Positions 22,508 through 38,637 of a stretch of 64,000 nucleotides of DNA are shown here, piece after piece; within the stretch, counting starts at the first letter, position 1, and every line of letters starts with the position of its first letter. Location of the stretch: positions 517,675 to 581,674 of the forward strand of contig CM035352.1 of NCBI GenBank assembly GCA_020137815.1, written 5' to 3'. Under the pieces are notes generated by a model. It saw only the letters and a list, made by a program, of their open reading frames with translations, searched no databases and was not told the origin of the DNA. Position numbers and translations under genes: made by a program. This DNA comes from Hormiphora californensis. Lineage: Eukaryota; Ctenophora; Tentaculata; Cydippida; Pleurobrachiidae.

Positions 22508-23895
22508 CCTCTCTCTCCTTTCCCCCTTCTCCTCTCCCCTCTTCTCTCGCTCCTGGGTCCTTCTCTCCCCCCTTTCTCCCCTTTTTTTAACCCCTCTTAA
22601 AACCCTCGGAGGTTCTTTTCAACTGATTTCCAAGGCTGGGGTTTTGTTCACGAATTTTTGAAAGCTATATCTCCCCACAGGGCCCACTACCAAAAAGGCC
22701 TTTTACCTCTCAAAGACTCTTTAAAAGTAAAGGATAACCTCACCGCTGCATCTAACCTAGAGCAAGTCTGATTATCACAGCCTCACTGTTGCAGACCTGC
22801 AGTAGCTATCGTAAAACTCTCTCAATATAAATCGGTTGACGTCAACTCTTTCCCCCCTCGACCCTTCAATGGGCGGTCAGATGTAATTGCGATCATTTAC
22901 TCGGCCCCATCCTTCCTCTCTAGCCCCATTTAAATTACCCCCCCCCCCCCCCCCAACAATTGGTAACCGAAGTCCCGGGGAAAAACAAAGAAGGGGGGCC
23001 CGCCCCACCTTGGCCTAGTAAAATTGTCTAATGCGAGGGGTGGTTTTTTTGAAGAAAACCAAATATATCGGCCGAAATAAAAGGGATTTATGATAAAGTT
23101 CGTTTTTTTTTTGGGATAATTTGAAGGGGGATAGCTTTTAAAAAATTTTTTAAATTTCTACTCTCTCTCACCGTGTGCTCTTGCTGGATCTATGCCTTTT
23201 AAAATTTGCTGGGCCCAAACGGGAAACACAAAGAGGACCGCTACCCAAACACTTGACTCCTGAGAGACAGAGGGAGGGTTTTGTTAACTTTTTCTGGGAA
23301 CGAATAAAAAGAAAGAAGGGAGAGAGGGGTAGAGAGAAAACCCCAAATTTATAACGGTTGCAAGGCCGGTATATGTGTAGCGGGCACTACACTGTCAGTG
23401 CGGTACTGTCTTGTTCAAGGGAAAAGGGTAGGACAGGAAGGGGGAAAAGGGGGGGGAAAAAGCACTACTATGAGAGGGGGGCATACCTTTTTAAAAAAGA
23501 AGAGTGTTTAAGAGGGAGGGAAAAAAGAGGATGCTGCCTCAGAACCCCCAAAATGAAGGGCCCATTTTTTACTCCATGTTGGGGTCCCCCTAACTCACGA
23601 TTTGAAAAATTCCACCCCTCTTTCCCAACACGGGGGTTGTAGTGGCTCTCCTGTAGCCCCCAAAAAACCCTTTTTGGACCAATGTGGTGCACACAAACCG
23701 ATAAATATCATCAAACACACGAGACCGCTCTGCACTTTTCCTCATCTCTCCAGACAACTCAAGCTGCTGAGGGGATCCCTCCCGAAGAAAGGTCTGGTAG
23801 ATGTACTTCCGAAGAACTTTAACTCGGGATCGGGAATACGTGGTCCTCCCCGTCCATTCCCGGAGCTCCCGGCAGAGACACAGAAACTCAAAACT
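17367..23895 (-). CDS. axin: Axin: RGS part, beta-catenin/GSK3-region helix and C-terminal DIX domain (5' end not resolved)
   Basis: Axin is the scaffold of the beta-catenin destruction complex in Wnt signalling. The last four exons are clear: 19468-19584, 18883-19055, 17686-17826 and 17367-17493, joined in phases 0, 2 and 2. Exon 19468-19584 encodes TPEKLMEELLPKLNVVELEQ, like the vertebrate Axin helix that begins PQKFAEELIHRL. The last two exons make a full DIX domain: LAYTFCSDSMCYG, ITLRQFKEVV, RYFFKRQIPGLGEIHNEVTD and ILPFWSQNTVVGRV before the TGA at 17367. DIX at the very C-terminus excludes Dishevelled; DIXDC1 is a weaker alternative. An RGS-like exon lies upstream on the same strand at 23695-23895, giving the Axin domain order. 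Exons between and before were not resolved. Confidence 0.85.
17840..18535. repeat. GA-rich microsatellite in an Axin intron
   Basis: Long (GA)n tracts at about 18045-18150 and 18380-18510 with non-repetitive sequence between. It lies in the intron between exons 17686-17826 and 18883-19055. The frames over it are repeat artefacts. Confidence 0.9.
19590..23690. other. Low-complexity purine/pyrimidine region in Axin intron space, no exon resolved
   Basis: GA- and CT-rich tracts alternate with stretches where homopolymers of 4-8 bases are abnormally common (GGGG, AAAA, TTTT, CCCC blocks). Long frames here encode only Arg/Glu/Lys or Ser/Leu/Phe and are not genes. Axin exons may be hidden in sequence of poor quality. 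Confidence 0.6.
23695..23895 (-). CDS. axin: RGS-like exon, probably of Axin
   Basis: After an acceptor at 23896 the phase-0 frame of 67 codons reads SFEFLCLCRELREW, VKVLRKYIYQTFLREGSP, LELSGEMRKSAERS and RVFDDIYRFV, then a possible GTGTGC donor. This follows the second half of an RGS fold (LEFWxACxxF, aKxIYxxYI, FDxAqxxV). RGS upstream of DIX fits Axin. The surrounding sequence looks poorly resolved, so neighbouring exons may be corrupted. Confidence 0.6.
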
Positions 23896-23899
23896 CTGG

Positions 23900-24510
23900 G
23901 GAAAAAGGACCCTTGCGAGATGTCTTTAGTTTGGAAAAAACTGGAAAAGGGAATTTCCGTTGTCCGGGATTGACGATAATCTCCCAAAACTTTTTTGTGG
24001 GAAAAACAAAAAAGGAGGTGGTTGAGTATTAACCTTTTCCCAGGGACAAGGCCCGGCGATTTTGAAGTTTAAAATTTATATTTGTACAGTATGGGAGGAG
24101 TGAAGCCCAAATTAAAAATTTGGGGAAACATTTTTTACACATATTTTTTTACCCATTTTTATCGAATTCACGGGAAAAGGATCCTTTAAGGGGGGGCCCC
24201 CATAATGTGATCTTTCCGGGGCAATTAACTTTGGAGGGGGGATTTGGGGGACGAGCCCCTGCCCTTCCTGCCCTTCCAAAACCCTAGTGGTGAATGGGAT
24301 GATGAGGGTGGTGGTCTGAAACCTCCCCCACATCAGGGACCCGTTCACTACCTGCAGGGGGGGAAGAAGGGAAAAAAAAAGGGGGGGGGGGTTTCGAGGG
24401 GAGGGGGGAGAGAGAGGGGAGAGAGAGAGAGAGAGGAGAGGAGAGAGAAGGGGGGGGGGGGGGAAAAAAAAAAAAAACAGAGGAGAGGGGAGAGAGGAGA
24501 GAGAAAAAGG

Positions 24511-24541
<31 letters not shown>

Positions 24542-27215
24542 AAATTGGGAAAAAAGGAGAAGAAGGGGGAAAAAAAAAGGAAAGGAGGAAGGAAAGCCTT
24601 TCCCCGGGGAAAAAGGAAAAAAAGGAAGGTTTTTGGGGGGAAAAAAGAAAAAAAGGGGAGGGGAAGGGGGGGTTTTAAAATATGGTGACCCTCAAATTTG
24701 GCTATTGGTTTTTTCAAAACTTTTCCCAAATTTCCGGAACTTGGCCCTTAAACCCCAAAAATTACATTAAAAGGTTTTAACCAATTTGTTAATTTCCCCC
24801 TTTCTTTCCCCCGGACAAACAATTTCTATCCCCTCTTTGGGAAATATTATAAAGAGACAAAATTTGAACAAAAACTTATAAAACCAGGTGCAAGCCAAAA
24901 ATAACCATATACGAAACAAAAAACCATTTAACAAGGGTGACCCCCAAAAGGTTTTGGGGTTTTTAATTTTCCAAAAGGACCGGCCTCAATAACCGGGCAA
25001 AAGAAATTCCCAACAACAACGGAATTAGAAAGTTTTTTTTTTCCCGGGTTTAGAAAAAAGTGAAATTGGGGAAAGGGAAAGGACAGGGAAAATTTTATGG
25101 GGAAGGAAGAGAGAGAGAAAAAAAAGAGAAAGGGGGGGGAAAAAGAGAACAAAAAAAGGAAAAGAGAAGAAAGATGGAAAGGAAAGAAAAAAACTAGAAA
25201 AAGAGGAAAAAAGGGAATAAAGGGAGGGGAAAGGAGAAAGAGGGGAAAGGGGAAGGAAAAAGGAAAAAAGGGGAGGAAAGGGGAGGGGAAAAGGAGAGGG
25301 AGGAGGGAAAGAGAGGAGGGAAAAGAAGAGAGAAGAGAGAGAGAGAGAGAGGAAAAAAAGAAGGGAAGAAAAGAGGGGGGAGAAATGGGGGGGAAGAAAG
25401 AACCCAAGAAAAAGGAAAAAAGGGGAAAACAGAAGGGGAGGAATAAATGGAAAAAGAGGGAAAAGCGAAAACGAGAGAGATAAAAAGGGGGAGGAAATGG
25501 GGAGAAGGAAAGGAGAGGGAAAATGGGGAGAGAGAAGAGAGAGGAGAGAGAGAGAAAAGGGGAAAGAAAGGAAGAAAAGGGGAAGGCCGGGGAGATTTGG
25601 GGCTGCCCTAAAACCAGAATTTCAAAAAAATTGAAAAAAAACGGAAGGGGGAAAAGGGAAGGGGAAAAAGAGGAAATAAAAACAAAAAAGAGAGAGAAAA
25701 AAAAGGGGGATGAAAGGTAAAAAAGGAAAGAGGGAAAAGAGAGAAAGAGGGGAGAAAGAAGGGAGAGAGAAGAAGGAAAAAAAGTGAGAAAAAAAGAGGG
25801 GGAGAAGAGAAAGAAAGAGGGGGGGGAGAAAAAGAAAAGAAGAGAGAAAGAGTAGAGAGAAGAAGAGAGAGAGGAGAGAAGAGAGAAGAGGGGGAAGAGG
25901 GGGAGAGGGGAAAGAGAGAGAGAGAGAGAGAGGGGATATTTAATAAAAGGGGGGGTTTGAACTAGTGTGCCCGGTGGTACAAAGGGCACCAAAACAGGAA
26001 CTAAATGCAACTCGACAAGTTTACATCGACCAAAAACAAAAAAGAAAAAATGGGGAAAAGAGAGAAAAAAGAACAAAGGGAGAAGAGAGAGAGAGAAGAG
26101 GAGAGAGAGAAGAGAAGGGGAAAGAAGAGGAAGGAAAGTGGGAGAAGATAGAAGGATAAAAAAAAAGGGAAAAGAAATGTGAAAAGGGGGTTCCCCCTTC
26201 AAAAACCCCTTCGTCCCCCCCAATTTTTCTCTTTAAAGGAATTACCCATTTTTAAACCCCCCCCTAAATTAGTCCGGAAAAAGAATGCGGAAACACATGA
26301 CTTTCAGGCTTGAAATTTAAATTCCCAAACCCTTCTTTTACGGGGGGGGGGTTTTGGGGGACCCAGCGAGAAAACAAGGGAAAAAGGGGGAGTGAGATGG
26401 GGTGAAAGAGCGAGACACCCCCTCTCTCTACCCACACCCGTCAAAACTGTCTTTGGAGAAGAAAGTGAGACAAATAATAAAGAGAAGGATAGAGAGAAAG
26501 GGGAAAAAAGGAAAAGAAAGTTAAGAGAAAAGTAAAGGGGTTTGAGAGCGGAGGGTGGGGAGAGAAGGGCGTGCAAAACCGAAGCGGAAGATAGGGCTGG
26601 GAAAAGGCCAAAATTTGGGGTTTAAACCCCAGCTCACTGCAATTTGAAACCGGTCCCCCCCTCCTTTTCTCTCTCTCTCTCTCTCTTTTCCCCCCCCCCG
26701 CCTCTCTCTCTCTCTCTCTCTTTTTCTCCTCCCCTCTCTCTCTCTTTCTTCTCTCTTTCTCTCTTTCTCTTTACCCCATCCTCTCCCCTCTTTCCCCTTT
26801 TTCTCTCTCCCTTTTTTTTTTTTTTTTCCCCCCCCCCCCCCAAGGTATGAGTTGAAATTGAGACTGACTTTTTTAATTTTTCGGAAAGGGCCCAAAAACC
26901 GGACAAAAAGTCCCCCCTCTCTCCGCAGGACCCTCACCAAACAATCAGTCCCCGATCTAAAGGGCTTTTTTTTCAGATTTGGGAAAAGGGAACAAGATGG
27001 GGCTGGTCTTCCTGGAAAGATAAAACCTAGAACACATAAAATAAAAACTACAAGGGGAAAAGAGAAAGGGAGCAAGAAAAGAGATGGGAGTTGAGAAGAG
27101 GAGTACTTTAAGGAAATGTGGGAAAAAAAGAGAGAAAGAAAAAAGTGGGAAAGCACCCTTAAAAAAAGGGGAGAGAGAGAGGGGAAAAGAGGAGAAAGAA
27201 GAGAGGAAAAGAGAG

Positions 27216-27247
<32 letters not shown>

Positions 27248-27549
27248 AAATAGAGAGAAAAAAAGAGAAGAGAAGAAGAGTGAGAGGGGAAAAGAGAGGG
27301 GAAAGGAGATAGAGAGGAGAAGAGAGAGAAGGGTGGAAGAGAGGGGAGAGAGAAGAGAAGGTACCTAAAACCACAAAACGCTACCCCTACTTTCCCTATT
27401 TTTCCCCAGGGTTTACACACTTTCTGTGGGGCGGAAAAGAGGGGGGCGTGAAGGGGGGTTTCGCAAAAATTTCCCCAATAATAATGTCGCGTTTTTAAAC
27501 CATTCACAGACGTAAACATATACGTTTCTGTAAAAACCAACGACAAAAA

Positions 27550-27550
<1 letters not shown>
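23900..27550. other. Strand-biased polypurine/polypyrimidine region
   Basis: 24350-24680 and 25080-26180 are almost pure A/G on the plus strand for hundreds of bases, with a poly-A run near 24509-24539; 26660-26840 is almost pure C/T, and 27060-27360 pure purine again. Nothing coding was seen. The 431-residue minus frame at 24928-26223 is Ser/Phe/Leu low complexity. Confidence 0.8.
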
Positions 27551-33099
<5,549 letters not shown>

Positions 33100-33100
<1 letters not shown>

Positions 33101-35368
33101 TGACCTTCCCTCTTAATTATTTATGCAACAAGTCGCGCTGGATGAATCTGCAGTGTTGGGGTGTTGGGTTTCTTGGGATAATTATGTGTGTGTGTGTATA
33201 ATGTGAAATTGGAAATAAAACATAATTAGAAGGTTGGAGAGAGAGAGAGAGAGAGATAGCAAACTGGGGGAAATAATGTGGGAACAAAAAACAAAGAAAA
33301 CCCGGGCAAGTGGGGTTTAAGATCAAATTCCCGCTGTAAGTTTTACTTGCTGATAAAAAATTACATATAAAATTTTGGGAGGGGTCGCCAAAAAACGAAG
33401 AGAAGTAAACGAAAAAAATTTAAAAAACCGAGATTTCCAAAAAAAGTGAAACTTTTTGGGGTTTCCAAAAATATGTTTCGATCCAAAAATTTTCCCAAAA
33501 GTGCAAAAATTACAAAAAAGGAAAAAATTACGATACATTTAAACCCAAAAAACTATTTAAATGGCGAACTGACAGTACGTTTAAAAAAACATAGGGGAAT
33601 AGAGGGGGGAAACGGGGGAAGAATGAGAAAAAAACCCAAGAGGGCCAAATCAAAGAACTCAAAATCTACAGATGAGATATTCAGAAAAAGATGCAAAACC
33701 AAAAAAAACAAAAAGAAAAAAGGCCAATTGAATGTTTTTTTAGTTTTGGGAAGGGTGGGAAAGACTAATCAAGGACCCCTAAAGAAAATGAAACAAAAAA
33801 AAAAAGGGGAAGAAAAAAAGATTAACTAAAAAAAAAAGGGGAAAAAAAAAAGGGGCCCCCCCCCCCCCTTTTTTTGGGGCCCCCCTTTTTTTCCGGGGGG
33901 GCCCCCCCCTTTCCGGCCAAAAAGGGGCCCCCAAAAATTTGGAAATACAAAACGAGGAAATTTTTATCGGGGGCCCCAAGGGAGTATTAAAGTCCGGATT
34001 CTGTCCCAAACACAAAAAAAATTTTCAGACACACACCAATGTAAGGAAGGGGGAAAAATGCTAGCTTGGGGGGTAAAGTAAGTTATAGGGACCCTGCCCC
34101 AAAAAAAACTAATACCCAAAAAATTAAATGACTATCCCCTGTATTCAAAACAAAACTGGATATACTTGTCTGTACCCACCTATTTCAGAGCCAGAGCTGC
34201 CACTCTCCCCCTCTTTTCTCTCCCCTCTTAAAGTACAAAAACGCATTTTACTCCCCCTCTCCCCTAAACCTCTCCCCCCCACCCCTCTCTCCCTTTTTTT
34301 CCCCTTTTTTTTTTTTCTTTCTCCCCGAAAAACAAAAACGTGCAGTGGACAGGTCAAAAACACCGTAGGGGTTTAAATTTTTTTTGATACCCACTAACTC
34401 ACTTCCACCCCCCCTCTCTTTTATCTCTCTCTTTTCACCCACCCCTTTTTGGTGACAACAGGGGGAAATACAGCTAGAGAGCCCCCAAACTTTTTAAAAC
34501 CCCAAGAAAAGAGAAAGAGACGGTAGTAAAATATGTAGCTCCCAACTGGATAGAAAATGCGGAATTTTGGAGCTCTTCCAGAGAGAGTGAATGGCGATTT
34601 ATTAGGGTCAGCGAAAAAAAAGAGGTCTCTTTTCAATCCCCTTATTGTGGTTAAAACGGGCCATGGAATAAAGTTACAACGTTACTGGCCGTTATATAGA
34701 AGGCAGAGTGATCTCTAACTGCTATGCTTAACTCACAAATATTGCTGGTCACTAACTAGCACTCAAGATTGAACCGTGGGAAATGTGTGCTAATATCCCC
34801 GTCCCTAATTATGTTCTGAGAGAGGGCCGAACAAGGCATCACCCAAAAGCATCTAGAATGGATGTGGGTTCAGAGATGACAGGCAATGGCGGCAACACAA
34901 ACAGAAGAGTAGGCTACACTGATACTGTACATATAGGAAATCCAAAACTACCTCAACATCGCTGCACATACACACACCACATATAACACACACCACTCCA
35001 GCGACTGAGCCACTCTTCCTCCCAGGTATACAGGTGGTGGTGGTTTCACAAGTTTCACAAAAAGAGGAGGAAGGCGACCTAACAACCACCCGAGAAGGAT
35101 TGTTGGGCGAGTGAGAGAGCGATAGCAAGCGTCCCTTTGAAGTGTGTGGAGGACATTTATCAAACGTGTGCGCCGGGCACATCAAAGACAATCAGTCAGG
35201 GCTACCTTTGATCTGACCGCGCTCTTCAGTCCGCGAGCCCGTGCAAGAGGCGCATTCTCTGCAAAGGGGAAAAAAAACGTAAACGGTTTTTTTTTTCCGC
35301 GCGGTTTCATCCACACGATTTTGCGAGTAAGCCCAAATGTATTTTATGTGATTTTATTGCGCGGTGGG
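33100..35368. other. Spacer with homopolymer-block sequence, no gene recognised
   Basis: 33360-34640 is dominated by blocks of a single base; 33830-33930 is almost entirely alternating runs of A, G, C and T. This looks like a consensus artefact. A short GT/CA tract and GA repeat lie at 33180-33260. No coding exon supported. Confidence 0.6.
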
Positions 35369-35408
35369 TTTCACGCGCATATAAATTCTAAATTTAAGGT
35401 TTTTTTAA

Positions 35409-36702
35409 TTCCATCCCTGCTCGGCTCACATGTAACGGATCTGCAACGGGAACTTTTTCGCCCTACCCGTCAAGATGGGAGGTTTTTAGAATTTAAAACC
35501 CAATGCCCCCGGCGACACTGCTCGAGCATCCCCCACTGCAGGCCCCTTAGTGGAGCCCCCTTCTTCAGATGAAAAACTGGGGTCCACCGTAATAAAATCG
35601 AAAAGATCACCAGAGAGAGAACCAAGGAATGCGAAGAAAGAACAATCGAAAAACATCTTGTCCAGATGAAATCCCTGAAAGCAAGGATGACTGACACGGA
35701 AAACCGGTTACAATCACTTAACCAAGAGCCTGGGGCATCCTCTTGGTTGACAGCAAGACCCATCGAAGCACATGGACATCACCTGACCAAACAAGAGTTT
35801 GTCGATGCGATGCACCTTCGATTTGGGTTACCGTTTCTTGATCTCCCCGCCAAATGCCCATGTGGGTCCAGTAACAGTGCGATCACGCATGTCCTGTCAC
35901 AAAGGTGGTACACAATCTACAGACACGACCGCCTGAGAGACAACTTTGCTGATATCTTATCCTACGCTGGTGTCAGGGCTATAGAAACTGAAAAACTCCT
36001 ACAACCATGTGAGGATTACGACCAAGAAATGCAGCAGTATCCCTGGGCAAATACAGATAGAGATGCCCGTATGGACATCGTATGCATGGGATTGTGGGCT
36101 CCGGACCAGATGTCCTTCATGGATGTCAGAGTCTGTCACCCGATGGCAGCTTCATATCTCAATATCAAGCCATCATCCCTTTACAAAAACCACGAAAAGT
36201 CCAAGAAGACTTGTTACATGAGACGAGTACAGATTGTAGAGGGCGGGACCTTCTCTCCACTGGTGTTTACAACAACAGGTGGTGTTGGCCCAGAAATGGA
36301 CAGGGCGATGAAGAAGACAGCCAGACACATCGAGGACAAGCACGGAGAGATGTACAGCGAGGCTTTGGCAGCTATCAGAAGGAGGCTGAGATTCTGCTTG
36401 CTGATCGCAACATTGAGATCTCTGAGGGGGTGTCGAATTAAATACAACCCAGTAGGACTTGGTAGTATTGACTTCAATATCTGAATCGTGTGTGAGATTT
36501 TATTTGTAAGATTTATTATTTATTTGAGTGAGTGATTTTAAGATTTATTACTAACCCCAACACCGGGGGCAAATGATCGAACCCAATGTGAATGAGACTC
36601 ATCGCGATTAACTCTTCATACGGTTACCCCCTTTCTCTCTTCGGCAGCTTCTCTTCGGCTGTTGGAAAGTGATGCCAATCGGTGTTGGGGTTAGTGAATT
36701 TT

Positions 36703-36761
<59 letters not shown>
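35409..36761 (+). pseudogene. 5'-truncated non-LTR retroelement 3' end with poly(A) tail
   Basis: The longest frame (35666-36484, 272 residues) contains GASSWLTARPIEAHGHHLTK, CPCGSSNSAITHVLS, ARMDIVCMGLW, FMDVRVCHP and SPLVFTTTGGVGPEMDR. This is the C-terminal region I know from reverse transcriptase ORFs common in sponge, cnidarian and fish genomes; the DI...FxDVRV pattern may be a PD-(D/E)XK-like nuclease core, which is inference. Upstream, pieces of a FALPVKMGG block occur in shifted frames, so it is dead. The 3' untranslated part holds the inverted pair ACTAACCCCAACACCG / CGGTGTTGGGGTTAGT and ends in 58 A. TTTTTTAA flanks both sides. Confidence 0.8.
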
Positions 36762-36765
<4 letters not shown>

Positions 36766-37092
36766 TTAATATGCCAACGTATAAATAACTGTCGTTTTTA
36801 CTTTTTTAGAGTTTTCTAGAGACTTGAAATTTGGTTGAAAAGCGCTGCCTTATCCCGCGCTGCGCGTGGCGCCAGCAACGTTTGCCAAGAAATTTGGAGG
36901 TTACGAAGATCTTGCTAAGTTCTTCCGAACCTCCAAATTTCAAGTCGCTATCTTATCAGGAACCGGAGATATGACAAACTTTGTTATTTCAGGGGGGCGA
37001 CAGTTTCAAAAAATCCGACTTTAACAGTTAAATCTTCGTTAAATTTGGCCAGTTTCACGCGCATATAAATTCTAAATTTAAGGTTTTTTTAA

Positions 37093-37464
37093 GGTAGGCG
37101 GTAAATGTTAACCAGATCTGTGAGAATTCCGCACGTTTTTGCCCATAACTCAGCCATTTCTTGCCCAATTTGCAAAATCTTTGGCTCATTGGAAAGAGGA
37201 CATCGAGATCTTTCAAATGAGCTCAAGAAAATGAAAATTGGCGCAAATTGCACGGCGTGGTGGCGAAAACGCGCATTTTGCGCCATGACGCCGCGCTTTT
37301 TGCGCCGATTTTAGTTTTATTGGGCTCATTTGAAAGAGCTCAATGTCCTCTTTCCAACGCGCCCAAGATTTTGCAAATTGGTCAAGAAATGACTGAGTTA
37401 TGGACAAAAACATGGTTTTGCACGTACGTTTTCTCTCAGATCTGGTTAACATTTACCGCCTACC
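37093..37464. mobile_element. 372-bp foldback MITE with 9-bp target duplication
   Basis: The ends GGTAGGCGGTAAATGTTAAC and its complement form long imperfect arms of about 180 bp each. TTTTTTTAA (37084-37092 and 37465-37473) flanks it. A 9-bp duplication fits Mutator-like elements, though the A/T-rich site makes the length uncertain. No transposase frame. Confidence 0.8.
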
Positions 37465-37889
37465 TTTTTTTAATATGCCAACGTATAAATAACTGTCGTT
37501 TTTACTTTTTTAGAGTTTTCTAGAGACTTGAAATTTGGAGGTTACGAAGATCTTGCTAAGTTCTTCCGAACCTCCAAATTTCAAGTCGCTATCTTATCAG
37601 GAACCGGAGATATGACAAACTTTGTTATTTCAGGGGGGCGACAGTTTCAAAAAATCCGACTTTAACAGTTAAATCTTCGTTAAATTTGGCCAGCGTTAAA
37701 ATCTGGGTGTCTGGTGAGTGCTGACAAACGGTTTTTTAGGATAAGGGCTAAAGTGGGGTTAGGGTTAGGGCTGGGGTTTGGGTTGGGGTTTGGGTTGGGG
37801 TGAGGCCTTGACATTTCCTACCAGATATACTTTGAATTAGCCAAAACGGTTGAGTGGTTTTTCTACTATTTATTCACTATTGAGTGGTA

Positions 37890-38062
37890 CAGTCGGACCC
37901 CGATTTAACGGCACCCTCGGGGGAAAGGGTTTTGTCCGTTAAATCGGGGTGTCCGCTAAATCGGGGTTAAATACTGGTAATTTCCTATATTGGGGGGAAG
38001 ATTATGCTGCCGTTAAATCGGGGTGCCGCTAAATCGGGGGCCGTTAAATCGGGGTCCGACTG
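37890..38062. mobile_element. 173-bp pogo-like MITE, relative of the element at 440-1698
   Basis: The ends CAGTCGGACCCCGATTTAAC and its exact complement are flanked by TA. The subterminal sequence matches the larger element (GGCACCCTCGGGGGAAAGGG). Only about 60 bp of unique interior remains. Confidence 0.9.
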
Positions 38063-38069
38063 TACATTA

Positions 38070-38630
38070 AATGCATAAATTACAAAAATTACATTGGTTT
38101 AGCGGTTAGAGCCATTTTTGTGAATCAAATTTTTTGGCAGGTCACCAAACACCCAGATTGTAACGGCGCCCGTTAAATTTTCGAAAACTTCCGAGTTGTA
38201 CCATTATTAAATATTTGTATGATTTCCATTCATCTGAAAAGCACTGCCTTATCCAATAGGGTATGTAACATATGTAATGCCAAACCATTCATTCATGCCA
38301 ATCGAGATTGACTTTAGAGTGACCTAAAAGCAAACCCCGTCGTTAGGTTTTTCGAAATTTACCACGGTTACGGGTCATAGTTCCACCCTGATGAGTATAG
38401 ACTTTTTGTAGGAAGAACTCGACTCTTCTGTATGTGGTGCACTCTTTGATAAGGTCTCTTTTGGATGTTGTGCACTCTTGGATCTGTCATCTGGTGCGCT
38501 AAGCGATGTGTATGGCGTCTTATAATATCACTATAATACTAAACAGTACACAATGTAAAACTTAAACAAATCGGAAAGTAGACAGGGTCACGTAAGTTTT
38601 AGATAATTTAAACATTCGTATTGGTAAGTC
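38070..38630. other. Intergenic stretch downstream of the 38638-40779 gene
   Basis: No exon seen. A fragment near 38400 (TTTTTGTAGGAAGAACTCGA) matches the interior of the MITE at 6540-6753. The presumed 3' untranslated region of the minus-strand gene lies at its right edge. Confidence 0.5.
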
Positions 38631-38637
38631 CCAGGTT

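Larger units (their letters stand above)
35369..37695. repeat. Tandemly duplicated ~300-bp unit, each copy hit by a different mobile element
   Basis: Copy 1 begins TTTCACGCGCATATAAATTC at 35369 and copy 2 at 37053. In both, the unit runs to a T7AA site and then resumes with AATATGCCAACGTATAAATA (36768 and 37472) and ends near GTTAAATTTGGCCAG. Copy 1 holds the retroelement 35409-36761 at that site, copy 2 holds the foldback 37093-37464. Copy 1 also has about 60 bp (near 36833-36895) missing from copy 2. Both contain the inverted pair ACTTGAAATTTGG / CCAAATTTCAAGT. Confidence 0.88.

Noticed and set aside
22800-22880. Possible extra Axin RGS exon (frame with FILREFYDSYC)
   Set aside because: Attractive peptide, but no acceptor gives a phase matching the RGS exon at 23695-23895.
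24112-27546. Long frames of several hundred codons on both strands
   Set aside because: They encode only Ser/Phe/Leu/Pro or Arg/Lys/Glu low complexity from polypurine tracts.
36214-36477. Minus frame within the retroelement ORF
   Set aside because: Antisense shadow of the 35666-36484 frame.
37750-37800. GGGTTAGGGTTAGGG-like telomeric repeats
   Set aside because: Only two perfect units followed by degenerate GGGTTTGGGTTGGGG; an interstitial G-rich repeat and no chromosome end.
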